Assembly: GCA_003157315.1 (NCBI GenBank)
Contig: PMJE01000145.1
Span: forward strand, 1 to 7,984
Length of the DNA: 7,984 bases
Direction: 5' to 3'
Source: Myxococcales bacterium
Lineage (GTDB): Bacteria; Myxococcota; Polyangia; Fen-1088
The notes beneath the pieces are model-generated. The model was not told the origin of the DNA. It ran no database searches and saw only the letters and a list, made by a program, of their open reading frames with translations. Every line of letters begins with the position of its first letter. Position 1 is the stretch's first letter. Positions 1-7,148 of the stretch are shown here, piece after piece. The translations under genes were made by a program, and so were the position numbers.

Positions 1-561
1 CTCGGCGATGGCGCGAATCACGGCAGGATAGAGTCGGTGCTCCTCGGCCAAGATGCGCAGGCGCAGGGCTTCTTCGTCGTCGCCATCGAGCACCGGTACC
101 GCGGCCTGGGCGATGATGGGGCCGGTGTCGGTGCCAGCGTCGACGAAGTGGACCGTGCAGCCCGAGACACGCACGCCGTAGTCGAAGGCCTGCTTCTGTG
201 CGTGCACGCCGGGAAAGCAGGGCAAGAGAGCCGGGTGAATGTTGACCACGCGGTGGGGAAAGGCGTCGAGAAGGGTCGGGGTCAGGATGCGCATGAACCC
301 GGCCAAGGCCACCAGTCCCACGCCATGCCGGCGCAGTTCGTCCAGTAGCGCGTGATCGAAATCTTCGCGCGTGGTGAAGTCCTTGTGCGAACGCAGGAAG
401 GTTGGGATGCCGGCCTGGGCTGCGCGTTCCAGGGCGCCACAGCCAGGCACGTTGGCCCCCACCACCACGACACGGGCAGGGCCCAACCCGCCGTTCTTGG
501 CTGCGTCGATAAGAGCCTGCAGGTTGGTGCCGCTGCCCGAGGCGAGGACACCGACCTTCAT
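1..561 (-). CDS. purN: Phosphoribosylglycinamide formyltransferase (GART), 3' end cut by window edge
   Basis: Transfers a formyl group from 10-formyltetrahydrofolate to GAR, giving FGAR, the third step of cytosolic IMP synthesis. I translated 187 codons from the ATG at 561-559 to base 1 with no stop; the family is usually about 190-215 residues, so only a short C-terminal tail is missing. The N-terminus has the phosphate-binding stretch VLASGSGTNLQALID (residues 5-19). The catalytic triad is visible: Asn107 and His109 in VNIHPALLPCFPG (106-118), and Asp145 in HFVDAGTDTGPII (138-150). EHRLYP (174-179) is the usual late motif. The start is set by the four-base ATGA overlap with the purM stop, implying translational coupling. 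There are no broken motifs. Identity is near certain. Confidence 0.96.
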   Translation of the reverse strand, partial: MKVGVLASGSGTNLQALIDAAKNGGLGPARVVVVGANVPGCGALERAAQAGIPTFLRSHKDFTTREDFDHALLDELRRHGVGLVALAGFMRILTPTLLDAFPHRVVNIHPALLPCFPGVHAQKQAFDYGVRVSGCTVHFVDAGTDTGPIIAQAAVPVLDGDDEEALRLRILAEEHRLYPAVIRAIAE

Positions 562-1634
562 GGGATGAACTCCACCGGTGCGTCGGGCCGGTCGGCCACC
601 ACAACCTGGCCAATGACAGTAGCCGTCTCGCCCTCGGCTTCCAGGATCGACTGGGCCGCGTCGACAGCCCCGGCCGGAACAGCCACCACCATGCCGATGC
701 CCAGGTTGAAGGTGCGCCGCATCTCCTCGGGATCCACGTTGCCCAGGCTTTGCAGCAGGCCGAATACCGGCGGCGGACTCCAGGAACCGAGGTTGATCTG
801 CAACGCCAGCAGCGCGCCCGGGGGCAACATGCGCGGCGGATTGTCGACCAGGCCGCCGCCGGTGATGTGGGCCGCGCCCTTCATCAGGCCGGCGGCAGCC
901 AGCATGCGCAGGGCGCGCACGTAGATGCGGGTTGGCCGCAGCAAGGTCTGCCCCAGCGGCTCGGCAAGCTCTTTTGGCTTTGCCCGAAGATCGAGCCGGG
1001 CATGGTCGAGAAACACCCGGCGCACCAGCGAATAGCCGTTGGAGTGAAAGCCGGACGAGGCCAGACCGAGCAGCACGTCGCCGGCCACGATGGTCTTGCC
1101 GTCGATGAGCGAAGCCTTGTCGACTACGCCCACGCAGAAGCCGGCTAGGTCGTACTCGCCCGGCTGGTAGAAACCGGGCAACTCGGCAGTCTCGCCGCCG
1201 ATCAGCGCGCAGCCCGCCTGTTTGCAGCCATCGGCGATTCCGGAAATGACCTGCTCCGCCACTCCCACCTCCAGATGGCCGGCAGCAAAGTAATCGAGGA
1301 AGAGCAGCGGCTCGGCCCCGCACACCACCAAGTCGTTCACATTCATGGCCACCAGATCGATGCCGACCGTGTCGTGCTTGCCCATGAGAAAGGCCAGCTT
1401 GAGCTTGGTGCCCACGCCATCCGTGCAGGCGACCAGCAGCGGGTTCTTGTAGTTCTTGGGCAGCGCGCACAGGCCGGCAAAGCCGCCCAGATCGGTCAGC
1501 ACCTCGGGCCGCATGGTGCGCTTCACATGCGCCTTGATGCGCTCAACCAGCGAGTCACCGGCATCGATGTCAACGCCGGCGTCCCGGTAGGTCAGTCCTG
1601 TTTTCGCCTTCTTGCTGTCCGGTGCATCAGCCAT
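558..1634 (-). CDS. purM: Phosphoribosylformylglycinamidine cyclo-ligase (AIR synthetase)
   Basis: ATP-dependent closure of FGAM to aminoimidazole ribonucleotide, the fifth step of purine synthesis; a cytosolic homodimer of the PurM/AIRS fold. The product is 358 aa (E. coli about 345). Motifs in order: the N-terminal glycine-rich ATP loop TDGVGTKLKLA (71-81), AMNVNDLVVCGAEPLLFLDY (96-115), ALIGGETAELPGFY (143-156), SSGFHSNGYSLVR (193-205), HITGGGLVDNPPRMLP (256-271) and FNLGIGM (309-315). Asp264 stands where Glu is usual before Asn-Pro/Ile-Pro-Arg, a mild change. The reading frame stays open upstream to 1772, but the ATG at 1634 is preferred: a GGGAGG ribosome site lies 6 bases before it, and the extra residues overlap yjbQ and lack family similarity. 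It overlaps purN by four bases. Confidence 0.97.
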   Translation of the reverse strand: MADAPDSKKAKTGLTYRDAGVDIDAGDSLVERIKAHVKRTMRPEVLTDLGGFAGLCALPKNYKNPLLVACTDGVGTKLKLAFLMGKHDTVGIDLVAMNVNDLVVCGAEPLLFLDYFAAGHLEVGVAEQVISGIADGCKQAGCALIGGETAELPGFYQPGEYDLAGFCVGVVDKASLIDGKTIVAGDVLLGLASSGFHSNGYSLVRRVFLDHARLDLRAKPKELAEPLGQTLLRPTRIYVRALRMLAAAGLMKGAAHITGGGLVDNPPRMLPPGALLALQINLGSWSPPPVFGLLQSLGNVDPEEMRRTFNLGIGMVVAVPAGAVDAAQSILEAEGETATVIGQVVVADRPDAPVEFIP

Positions 1635-1640
1635 GGTCAA

Positions 1641-1646
1641 CCTCCC
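1641..1646 (-). promoter_or_regulatory. Ribosome binding site of purM
   Basis: On the minus strand GGGAGG lies 6 bases before the ATG at 1634. This strong Shine-Dalgarno match decides the start against the longer open frame reaching 1772. Confidence 0.8.
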
Positions 1647-1695
1647 GCGCCGCGGCCAGCGCAGGTATACGCCCGTGAAAGTGTCAGCGGTAGTG

Positions 1696-2136
1696 TCACT
1701 TTTTCTCCGGCTTAAGTTCGCCCCACAGCGTCGCGACAACGCTTCGGCTGCCACTGTCCGAACGGTGCTCACCCAAATAGATGCCTTGCCATGTGCCGAG
1801 TTGCAGGTGTCCGTCCGAGATCGGCAGGGTCAGCGTCACGCCCAGCAGGCCAGATTTCATGTGGGCCGGCATGTCGTCGGCGCCTTCCAGGGAGTGGACA
1901 AAGTAGCGAGCGCCATCCGGGATGGCGTGGTCGGTCCAATGGGAGAAGTCGGCCCGCACGTCGGGATCCGCGTTTTCGTTGAGGAAGAGCGAGGCCGAGG
2001 TGTGTCGCAGGAGCAGGTGCAGTAGTCCAACCCGCAAAGAGGCCAGCCCCGGGACCTGGGACACGATTTCGTGCGTGACAAGGTGAAAGCCCCGGGGTCG
2101 GGCTTCTAGCTGGATGATTGTTTGATGCCAGTACAA
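1696..2136 (-). CDS. yjbQ: YjbQ / UPF0047 family protein
   Basis: Small cytosolic protein of the YjbQ (UPF0047) family. The physiological role is unsettled; a weak thiamin-phosphate-synthase-like activity has been reported for E. coli YjbQ. With the chosen start it is 146 aa, close to the family's about 140. It carries the family signature almost completely: PRGFHLVTHEI (14-24), LLRHTSASLFLNENADPDVR (42-61), HSLEGADDMPAHMKSGLLG (81-99) and GTWQGIYLGEHR (114-125), with clustered His and acidic residues that could bind a metal. The start is uncertain: I chose TTG at 2136, because MYWHQTIIQL matches the family's usual first residues. A GTG at 2184 would add 16 residues with no similarity, and neither has a good ribosome site. 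It lies 61 bases upstream of purM on the same strand and diverges from htrA. Confidence 0.9.
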   Translation of the reverse strand: MYWHQTIIQLEARPRGFHLVTHEIVSQVPGLASLRVGLLHLLLRHTSASLFLNENADPDVRADFSHWTDHAIPDGARYFVHSLEGADDMPAHMKSGLLGVTLTLPISDGHLQLGTWQGIYLGEHRSDSGSRSVVATLWGELKPEKK

Positions 2137-2289
2137 GGGCTGGCCAGCCTTTTGCCGCAGGAGTGGCTGCTTTGTAAAGACCACAATGTCACGGGAAGAA
2201 ACATCTCGCGCCAGGTGTTGTTCACGTAGGATGGCTCGCGGCAGCGCTGGCCGCCCTCAATAGCAAGCAAGAAACTGGAAAGGCAGAAC
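2137..2289. promoter_or_regulatory. Divergent intergenic region between yjbQ and htrA
   Basis: About 150 bases separate the divergent starts, so promoters for both yjbQ(-purM-purN) and htrA should lie here. I found no convincing -35/-10 pair, sigma-E-like or sigma-54-like site on either strand, so only position supports the call. The leftmost part could be coding if yjbQ starts at GTG 2184. Confidence 0.4.
2280..2283 (+). promoter_or_regulatory. Ribosome binding site of htrA
   Basis: AAGG, within GGAAAGG (2277-2283), lies 6 bases before the ATG at 2290 and supports that start. Confidence 0.6.
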
Positions 2290-3828
2290 ATGCGAAAAGG
2301 GACCTTGGTTCTTTCGGTGATGTCGGCGACGGCAGCCCTGGCCGCGGGGTTGGGGCTGGGCGCGCGTTTTGCGCCGCACGCGGCTGCAGAGACGGCCGCT
2401 GCGCCTGCGGCCATAACCCCGAAGACCCAGGTTCCGCAGGAGGCGCGCTCATTGTCGCAGGCCTTCGCGGCCACCGCCCGGGCGCTACGACCCAGCGTGG
2501 TGCGTATCGATGTGGAAATCGAGCGGGCCAAGCCAGTGCGCCGCAACTTCCAGCGCGACGACTTGCCGCCCGACATGGAGCGCTTTTTCGAGCACTTCTT
2601 CCAGTTCGGCGACGGCTCTGAAGGTTTGCCGATGCCCGGTCCTGGGCACGGCACTGGTTCGGGTCTGGTCATCGACGGCGCCGGCAACATCATCACCAAC
2701 AGCCACGTGGCGGAAAAGGCCAGCAAGGTCACGGTGACCTTCGCCGACGGACGCGAGTTCCCCGCCAAGATCGTGGGCACCGATCCCAAGACCGATGTGG
2801 CGGTGATCCGCCTGCAAAATCCGCCGTCGGGGCTGGTCGCTGCCCGGCTGGGCGATTCCAACGCCATCGAGGTGGGTGAGTGGGTGCTGGCCATCGGCAG
2901 CCCACTTGGCCTCGATCAGAGTGTCACCGCAGGGATCATCAGCGGCAAAGGCAAGGTGACGCGCAACGTGCACATGTCAGGCGAGCGTATGCGCGAGTAC
3001 ATTCAGACTGACGCCAAGATCAACCCAGGCAACTCGGGCGGGCCCTTGGTGAATCTGCAGGGCGAGGTGATCGGCATCAATACCCTCATCAACGTGGGAC
3101 CAGGTGGCGCCTATGGCTTTGCCATCCCCATTAGCCAGGCCCGCCGGGTGGCGCAGATGATCATTCGCGACGGCCGGGTCCGTCACGCCTGGCTGGGAGT
3201 GGCCATCGGCGATGTCAAGGATGGCGTAAAGCTGGGCGCGGATGGCGAGCCTGAGCAAAAGGATCAGACGAGCAAGACAGGACCGGCGCGCGCTGCCTGG
3301 GTCAGCCAAGTCCTGCCGAACGGCCCGGCCAACCAAGCGGGCGTGCACGTCGGCGATGTCGTCACCCAAATCGACAAGCAGAAGATAGAAGGCGCGGCCG
3401 ATGTGGTGGACTATGTGTCAGGGCAGAAGGTGGGCGATAAGGTCAAGCTCGCGCTTGTGCGTGATGGCCATCCCAGCACGGTGCAGGTTACCCTAGGCGA
3501 GTTGCCCGCGCGGCCTGGCGAGGAGCCCGACGCCCAGGTTGAGAAGGACAAGGTTGGCGTCCAGTTGCAGACCCTGACGCCCGACATGGCACGCATGCTG
3601 GGCATGGATCCTGGGGCCAAGGGTGCGGTGGTCAGCGGGGTGGATCCAGGCGGTCGGGCCGGCAAGACTGGTCTGCGGGCCGAGGACGTCATCGTGGAGA
3701 TCGACCGCAAGCCGGTCACCAGCGTGGACGAGGCGGTGAGCGCCCTGCGCGCAGGCGGCAAGGCGGGGCACCTCTTGCGCGTCCGGCGCGGGGACACATT
3801 CCGCTTCGTAACGATCCCGCCGCAGTGA
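2290..3828 (+). CDS. HtrA/DegP-family periplasmic serine protease with two PDZ domains
   Basis: Envelope quality-control protease/chaperone of the Do (DegP/DegQ/MucD) type, 512 aa. Residues 1 to about 33 form a signal peptide (MRKG, hydrophobic Leu/Ala core, Ala-rich cleavage region, no lipobox), so it should act in the periplasm. The trypsin-like domain follows at about 55-298. The catalytic triad is complete: His139 in ITNSHVAEKA, Asp169 in DPKTDVAVIRL and Ser249 in INPGNSGGPLVN. The FFEHFF stretch (99-104) fits the LA loop that regulates assembly in DegP-like enzymes. PDZ1 (about 300-402) contains a charged stretch of about 22 residues (310-331, rich in Lys/Asp/Glu). PDZ2 (about 422-510) has the GVDPGGRAGKTGLRAEDVIV region. 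It is the only plus-strand gene here. Which paralogue (degP, degQ or mucD) cannot be decided, so no symbol is given. Confidence 0.95.
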   Translation: MRKGTLVLSVMSATAALAAGLGLGARFAPHAAAETAAAPAAITPKTQVPQEARSLSQAFAATARALRPSVVRIDVEIERAKPVRRNFQRDDLPPDMERFFEHFFQFGDGSEGLPMPGPGHGTGSGLVIDGAGNIITNSHVAEKASKVTVTFADGREFPAKIVGTDPKTDVAVIRLQNPPSGLVAARLGDSNAIEVGEWVLAIGSPLGLDQSVTAGIISGKGKVTRNVHMSGERMREYIQTDAKINPGNSGGPLVNLQGEVIGINTLINVGPGGAYGFAIPISQARRVAQMIIRDGRVRHAWLGVAIGDVKDGVKLGADGEPEQKDQTSKTGPARAAWVSQVLPNGPANQAGVHVGDVVTQIDKQKIEGAADVVDYVSGQKVGDKVKLALVRDGHPSTVQVTLGELPARPGEEPDAQVEKDKVGVQLQTLTPDMARMLGMDPGAKGAVVSGVDPGGRAGKTGLRAEDVIVEIDRKPVTSVDEAVSALRAGGKAGHLLRVRRGDTFRFVTIPPQ

Positions 3829-3831
3829 AGT

Positions 3832-4377
3832 TCAGCGCGCCAGCGAGCGTTCGATGGCGCGCACGGTTTCGACCATGGCCTTGATCGCGGGCGGCACGTC
3901 GATGATGGTCAGCGCGCTCAATGCCGTGCCTGGGTATTGCTCTTCACGCTGCTCGGCAACCGAGATGAGCACGCGCAAAGCCCGCTCTGGGGTAATTCGG
4001 TCCATGTCGCGTCCGGGTGGGGCCAGGCCAAGCGACTGGATGCCCAGCCCGCGAGAGGCATCGAGCACGGCGCCCAGACTGGCCCGGAAAGCGTCCTCGG
4101 AGAAGCTGGTCGTCGGGCCCAGGCCGATGGTCAGAACGCGGCGCCAGGGCACACGGGTGGTGAAGAAGAGCAGCTTCTCTCCGGCCGCGCCCAGCAGGCG
4201 GCCTTCGCGCAAAAGCTGCGACAAGCGACCGTTGAGTCGCCAGTCGAGCAAGCCAGCCGCCCCGCGCAGGGGACGCACATCGGCCCACACTGGCACTACC
4301 AGGGCGTCCCCGCCTGGGCAGTGATCCCAACGGCCGAGATCGACTGGGAGAAAGGCAATTTGGCTGGTGGCCAGCAT
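3832..4377 (-). CDS. Stand-alone peptidase M17 N-terminal-domain protein (no catalytic domain)
   Basis: The 181-aa product resembles only the N-terminal, macro-like alpha/beta domain of M17 leucyl aminopeptidases. Visible features are GGDALVVPVWADVRPLRGAA (22-41), DWRLNGRLSQLL (45-56), GEKLLFFTT (66-74) and the strand RRVLTIGLGP (79-88), then alternating helices and strands to the end. The metal-binding and catalytic segments of M17 enzymes lie in the C-terminal domain and are absent, with no room for them before the stop, so peptidase activity is not expected. The ATG at 4377 starts one base after the nusB stop, implying coupling. Longer in-frame starts exist inside nusB but add dissimilar residues. 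It closes the rib-nusB operon and converges on htrA with a 3-base gap. I recall such stand-alone proteins from Myxococcota; their function is unknown to me. Confidence 0.8.
   Translation of the reverse strand: MLATSQIAFLPVDLGRWDHCPGGDALVVPVWADVRPLRGAAGLLDWRLNGRLSQLLREGRLLGAAGEKLLFFTTRVPWRRVLTIGLGPTTSFSEDAFRASLGAVLDASRGLGIQSLGLAPPGRDMDRITPERALRVLISVAEQREEQYPGTALSALTIIDVPPAIKAMVETVRAIERSLAR
3835..3862. terminator. Possible shared stem-loop between convergent htrA and M17-N genes
   Basis: Arms GCGCGCC (3835-3841) and GGCGCGC (3856-3862) pair perfectly. Inside them CGA (3844-3846) pairs with TCG (3851-3853) around GCGT, giving a 10-bp stem with one 2x2 internal loop. It begins 6 bases after the htrA stop and lies inside the last codons of the opposing gene. 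No T-run follows on either strand, so it is not a canonical intrinsic terminator. Confidence 0.3.
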
Positions 4378-4378
4378 T

Positions 4379-4831
4379 TCAGGGTGCGATGCCGAGAAGA
4401 TCCAAGGCCGCATCGAGCAGCCCATTGACAAACGCGGGCGCCTCCTCGGAGCCAAAGCGCTTGGCCAGCTCTACCGCTTCATTGATCGCGACACGCGCCG
4501 GAACGTCGGCCTGGCAGTGGGCAAGTTCGAAAAGAGCCAGGCGCAAGACGTTGCGGTCCACTCGCGCCAAGCGCTCCACACGCCAATTCTGGGACAGCCG
4601 GGACAGGATCTCGTCCAACTCCACCCGGTGCGCGCACACGCCGCGGACCAGGGTGGCGGTCAGGTTCTCGTCAAAGGCGAGATCCGGCGGATCGCCTTCG
4701 CCGTCATCTTCAGCGTCACCAAATTCGCGCAGGTGGGCCGCCAGCGCCGCAGCTGGGTCGGAATCGTCCACGCCCTCCATGGCGTAGAGAACCTGGAGGG
4801 CGACCGCGCGGGCTCGGCGCCGCGGGCTCAT
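4379..4831 (-). CDS. nusB: Transcription antitermination protein NusB
   Basis: RNA-binding helical protein that, with NusE (ribosomal S10), binds boxA and supports processive antitermination of rRNA operons. It is 150 aa (E. coli 139). It has the N-terminal motif RRRARAVALQVLYAME (4-19), the central stretch LSRLSQNWRVERLARVDRNV (76-95) and the highly conserved end PARVAINEAVELAKRFG (111-127) followed by FVNGLLDAAL (134-143). An acidic stretch at 39-54 (DAEDDGEGDPPDLAFD) lengthens the first helical half relative to E. coli. The ATG at 4831 begins 16 bases after the ribH stop. There is no strong ribosome site, and an in-frame TTG at 4846 is a less likely alternative. The position after ribH is a common bacterial linkage. 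Confidence 0.96.
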   Translation of the reverse strand: MSPRRRARAVALQVLYAMEGVDDSDPAAALAAHLREFGDAEDDGEGDPPDLAFDENLTATLVRGVCAHRVELDEILSRLSQNWRVERLARVDRNVLRLALFELAHCQADVPARVAINEAVELAKRFGSEEAPAFVNGLLDAALDLLGIAP

Positions 4832-4847
4832 CTTGGCAATGTCCAAG

Positions 4848-5357
4848 TCATTTGCGACGGCGGGCCTGGGGCGAAGCCGCCTCGGCCTGGCCGGCCAGCT
4901 TGTCGTACAGGTTGGCCATTTCGATGGCGGCCATGGCTGCATCCGCGCCCCGGTTGCCGCCCTTGCTTCCCGCGCGCTCAATCGCCTGTTCAATCGTGTC
5001 GCAGGTGAGTACGCCGAAGCCCACCGCGAGCTTGGCCTCGGCGGAGATCTGCGCGATGCCGCGCGTGGTCTGGTTGACCACCACATCGAAGTGCGGGGTC
5101 GCGCCGCGGATCACCACGCCCAAGCACACGATGGCGTCGAATCTTCCCGAGTCGGCCACGCGCCGGGCCAGCCCAGGCAGCTCAAAGGCGCCCGGACAAC
5201 GATAGATTTCGATGTCCTCGTCGCGTGCACCCGTCTTGCCTAGGGCACCCACGGCGCCCTCGAGCAGCTTGTCGGCCACGAATTCATTCCAGCGCGAGAC
5301 GATGACGGCAAAACGCTTGCCCTGGGCTGTCCAGTTACCTTGATGGATTTGCGGCAT
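4848..5357 (-). CDS. ribH: 6,7-dimethyl-8-ribityllumazine synthase (lumazine synthase)
   Basis: Condenses 3,4-dihydroxy-2-butanone 4-phosphate (from RibB) with the ribitylaminouracil made by RibD and a phosphatase, giving the lumazine used by RibE. The family assembles into pentamers or 60-mer capsids in the cytosol. The product is 169 aa, slightly longer than the usual 150-160 because of a basic, Ala-rich tail (157-169). Motifs: FAVIVSRWNEFV (16-27), YRCPGAFELP (52-61), GVVIRGATPHFDVV (80-93) with catalytic His89, GVLTCDTIEQAIERAGSKGG (115-134) with phosphate-binding Arg128, and NRGADAA (135-141). Ala86 replaces the usual Glu in the R-G-E-T-x-H motif. The ATG overlaps the ribBX stop by one base (TAATG), with AGAGAGG 7 bases upstream. 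Confidence 0.97.
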   Translation of the reverse strand: MPQIHQGNWTAQGKRFAVIVSRWNEFVADKLLEGAVGALGKTGARDEDIEIYRCPGAFELPGLARRVADSGRFDAIVCLGVVIRGATPHFDVVVNQTTRGIAQISAEAKLAVGFGVLTCDTIEQAIERAGSKGGNRGADAAMAAIEMANLYDKLAGQAEAASPQARRRK

Positions 5358-6553
5358 TACTTGGCCTCTCTTTCATTGAACGGAACCACCTCGGCCAGGG
5401 GACTGCTGGAAACACAGTCCACGACTTGTATACCGTATCCTTCCAGGGCAGCGAGGCGGCGTGGATTGTTGGTGAGCAGGCGGATGGCGCGCACCCCCAG
5501 TTGGCGCAGCACTTGCGAACCAAGGCCGATGTCCCGCAAGGGCGTGTGGGAAGCCTCGGGGTCGCGGCCTCCGCGGGAGATCGCGCGCTCTTCCTGGGCG
5601 GCGCTCGCGCTCAGGCCGTTCAGCGCGGTTGCGATGTGTCGGGAGCCAAGCGGCAGAATGTAGAGCAGAACGCCTCGTCCCTGCCGCTCGATGACCCGCA
5701 GCCATTCTGTGGGTTGAATTATCTCGCCCGGCTGGGTCACGGTGAACACGTCGCGCAGCAGACTGGCGGTCTGTACCCGCACCAGGACAGGCTCGCCCGA
5801 GGCCACGTCACCCAGCACCAGCGCCAGGTACTCGGCGTCGGCCACGTCGGCCTCGTACAGGCAGGCGCGGTAGGTCGCGCGCAGCCCGGCTCCGGTGGGG
5901 CGCAAGTTGGTCTCCGTTACCAGATGGACGAGCAGCTCGCGCGCCAGCCGATACTGGACGAGATCGGAGATATGTACGATGCCCAGCCCGTGCTCGGTGG
6001 CGAATGCCTCGAGATCCGGCATACGCGCCATTTCTCCGTCGGGGCGCATGATCTCGCAGATCACGCCCGCTGGAGTGCGGCCAGCCATGCGCGCCAGGTC
6101 GACGGAAGCCTCGGTGTGGCCCGTGCGGACCAGCACGCCACCGCGCTTGGCCCGCAACGGGAACACATGCCCCGGAGTTACCAAATCGTCGGGCGTGGCG
6201 TCTGGTGCAACCGCGGTGGAAATGGTGTGGGCACGCTCGCGCGCTGAAATGCCGGTGCTGATGCCGTGGCGCGCGTCGACACTGACCGTGAAGGCCGTGT
6301 TGTGCGGCGAACGGTTGTCCTGGGTCATCATGGGCAGGTGCAGGCTGGCCACCTTCTCCTCGGAAAGCGCCAGACAGATGAGGCCGCGACCGTGACCGGC
6401 CATGAAGTTGATGGCCTCGGGCGTGACCAGGTCGGCGGCCATGGTCAAGTCGCCTTCGTTTTCGCGGTGTTCATCGTCGACCACGATCACCTGCCGGCCG
6501 GCGCGGATGTCCGCCAGGGCCTTCTCGAGGTTGATGTGGGGATCAGGGGACAC
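5357..6553 (-). CDS. ribBX: 3,4-dihydroxy-2-butanone 4-phosphate synthase fused to a degenerate GTP cyclohydrolase II-like domain (RibBX type)
   Basis: 398 aa. The N-terminal RibB domain (about 5-205) makes the four-carbon unit from ribulose 5-phosphate for RibH and looks intact: [20 protein letters not shown] (25-44), the THISTA-like HTISTAV (109-115), [10 protein letters not shown] (126-135), [16 protein letters not shown] (143-158) and Glu167. The C-terminal half (about 208-398) is RibA-like but lacks key residues. Aligning [13 protein letters not shown] (258-270) with the RibA zinc motif puts Ser264, Pro275 and Glu277 where the three zinc cysteines belong. The RQEGRG loop is replaced by ILPLGSRH (299-306). 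[11 protein letters not shown] (339-349) and [16 protein letters not shown] (359-374) remain. This matches the RibBX variant known from Proteobacteria. The GTG at 6553 is chosen because GGAG lies 7 bases upstream; it overlaps ribE by 11 bases. GTP cyclohydrolase II activity is unlikely. Confidence 0.9.
   Translation of the reverse strand: MSPDPHINLEKALADIRAGRQVIVVDDEHRENEGDLTMAADLVTPEAINFMAGHGRGLICLALSEEKVASLHLPMMTQDNRSPHNTAFTVSVDARHGISTGISARERAHTISTAVAPDATPDDLVTPGHVFPLRAKRGGVLVRTGHTEASVDLARMAGRTPAGVICEIMRPDGEMARMPDLEAFATEHGLGIVHISDLVQYRLARELLVHLVTETNLRPTGAGLRATYRACLYEADVADAEYLALVLGDVASGEPVLVRVQTASLLRDVFTVTQPGEIIQPTEWLRVIERQGRGVLLYILPLGSRHIATALNGLSASAAQEERAISRGGRDPEASHTPLRDIGLGSQVLRQLGVRAIRLLTNNPRRLAALEGYGIQVVDCVSSSPLAEVVPFNEREAK
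5365..5371 (-). promoter_or_regulatory. Ribosome binding site of ribH inside the end of ribBX
   Basis: AGAGAGG on the minus strand lies 7 bases before the ribH ATG (5357-5355) and within the last codons of the preceding gene. It allows re-initiation at the TAATG junction. Confidence 0.7.
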
Positions 6554-7145
6554 GGGCGCTCTCCACGAAGCGGGCGACTTGCTTGGCAATCATATCTGCT
6601 TCCATGTTGACACGATCCCCGGTGCGAAGCCCGCCCAGCAGAGTGACGGACAGGGTGTGCGGAATCAGCCATACCTCAACGCTGTGGCCGTCCACCTGGT
6701 TGATGGTGAGGCTTACCCCGTCGACGGCGATGGATCCCTTCTTCACCAAGAAGGGCGCGACCGACTCGGGCGTGCCCAGGCGCAGGGCGAGGGTGTCGCC
6801 CTGCTTGCGCGTCGATTCCACCTTGCCCACCCCGTCGACATGTCCGGTGACAAGGTGGCCGCCCAGCATGTCGCCCAGGCGCAGGGGCCGCTCCAGGTGC
6901 ACGCGGTCGCTGGCCTTGAGCGATCCCAGGGTCGTGCAGGCCAGGGTCTCGGGCCCAAGGTCAGCCTCGAAGCGCCGCGCACGCCGGGCCACGATGGTCA
7001 GACAGGCGCCGTCGACCGCCATGCTGGCGCCGAGCGAAAGCGAAGCCACATCCAGATCCGTGGCGATCGCCAGACGGCGCGTGCCGCCCGATCCGGCGCG
7101 CACGGACTCCACCTTGCCGATAGCTTCGATGATGCCAGTGAACAA
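6543..7145 (-). CDS. ribE: Riboflavin synthase, alpha subunit
   Basis: Dismutates two 6,7-dimethyl-8-ribityllumazine molecules into riboflavin and the ribitylaminouracil that RibH reuses; an active homotrimer in the cytosol. The 200-aa product shows the internal duplication of the family. The first barrel (1 to about 95) has [10 protein letters not shown] (1-10), [10 protein letters not shown] (41-50) with Cys48 and [11 protein letters not shown] (82-92). The second (about 96-190) has [11 protein letters not shown] (95-105), [14 protein letters not shown] (136-149), VWLIPHTL (158-165) and [10 protein letters not shown] (179-188). The first codon is TTG (7145-7143): the MFTGI motif fixes the start, no ATG or GTG exists nearby, and only 3 bases separate it from the ribD stop. 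There is no clear ribosome site, so translation probably depends on coupling to ribD. Confidence 0.96.
   Translation of the reverse strand: MFTGIIEAIGKVESVRAGSGGTRRLAIATDLDVASLSLGASMAVDGACLTIVARRARRFEADLGPETLACTTLGSLKASDRVHLERPLRLGDMLGGHLVTGHVDGVGKVESTRKQGDTLALRLGTPESVAPFLVKKGSIAVDGVSLTINQVDGHSVEVWLIPHTLSVTLLGGLRTGDRVNMEADMIAKQVARFVESARVP
6561..6564 (-). promoter_or_regulatory. Ribosome binding site deciding the GTG start of ribBX
   Basis: GGAG on the minus strand lies 7 bases before GTG 6553 and inside the 3' end of ribE. It favours this start over upstream codons that would extend the overlap with ribE. Confidence 0.6.
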
Positions 7146-7148
7146 TTT

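Noticed and set aside
1680..1698. Direct repeat AGTGTCA twice, 5 bases apart, at the end of yjbQ, next to GTATAC.
   Set aside because: Two 7-base copies with no promoter-like spacing are too little for an operator call.
1635..1772. N-terminal extension of PurM by 46 residues.
   Set aside because: It overlaps yjbQ, shows no family similarity, and a strong GGGAGG site marks the ATG at 1634.
2106..2894. Minus-strand open frame of 262 codons opposite the htrA start.
   Set aside because: Low-complexity composition, antisense to the protease domain, no family similarity seen.
4378..4455. N-terminal extension of the M17-N protein into nusB.
   Set aside because: The added Arg-rich residues are a shadow of nusB coding, and the ATG at 4377 fits the operon junction.
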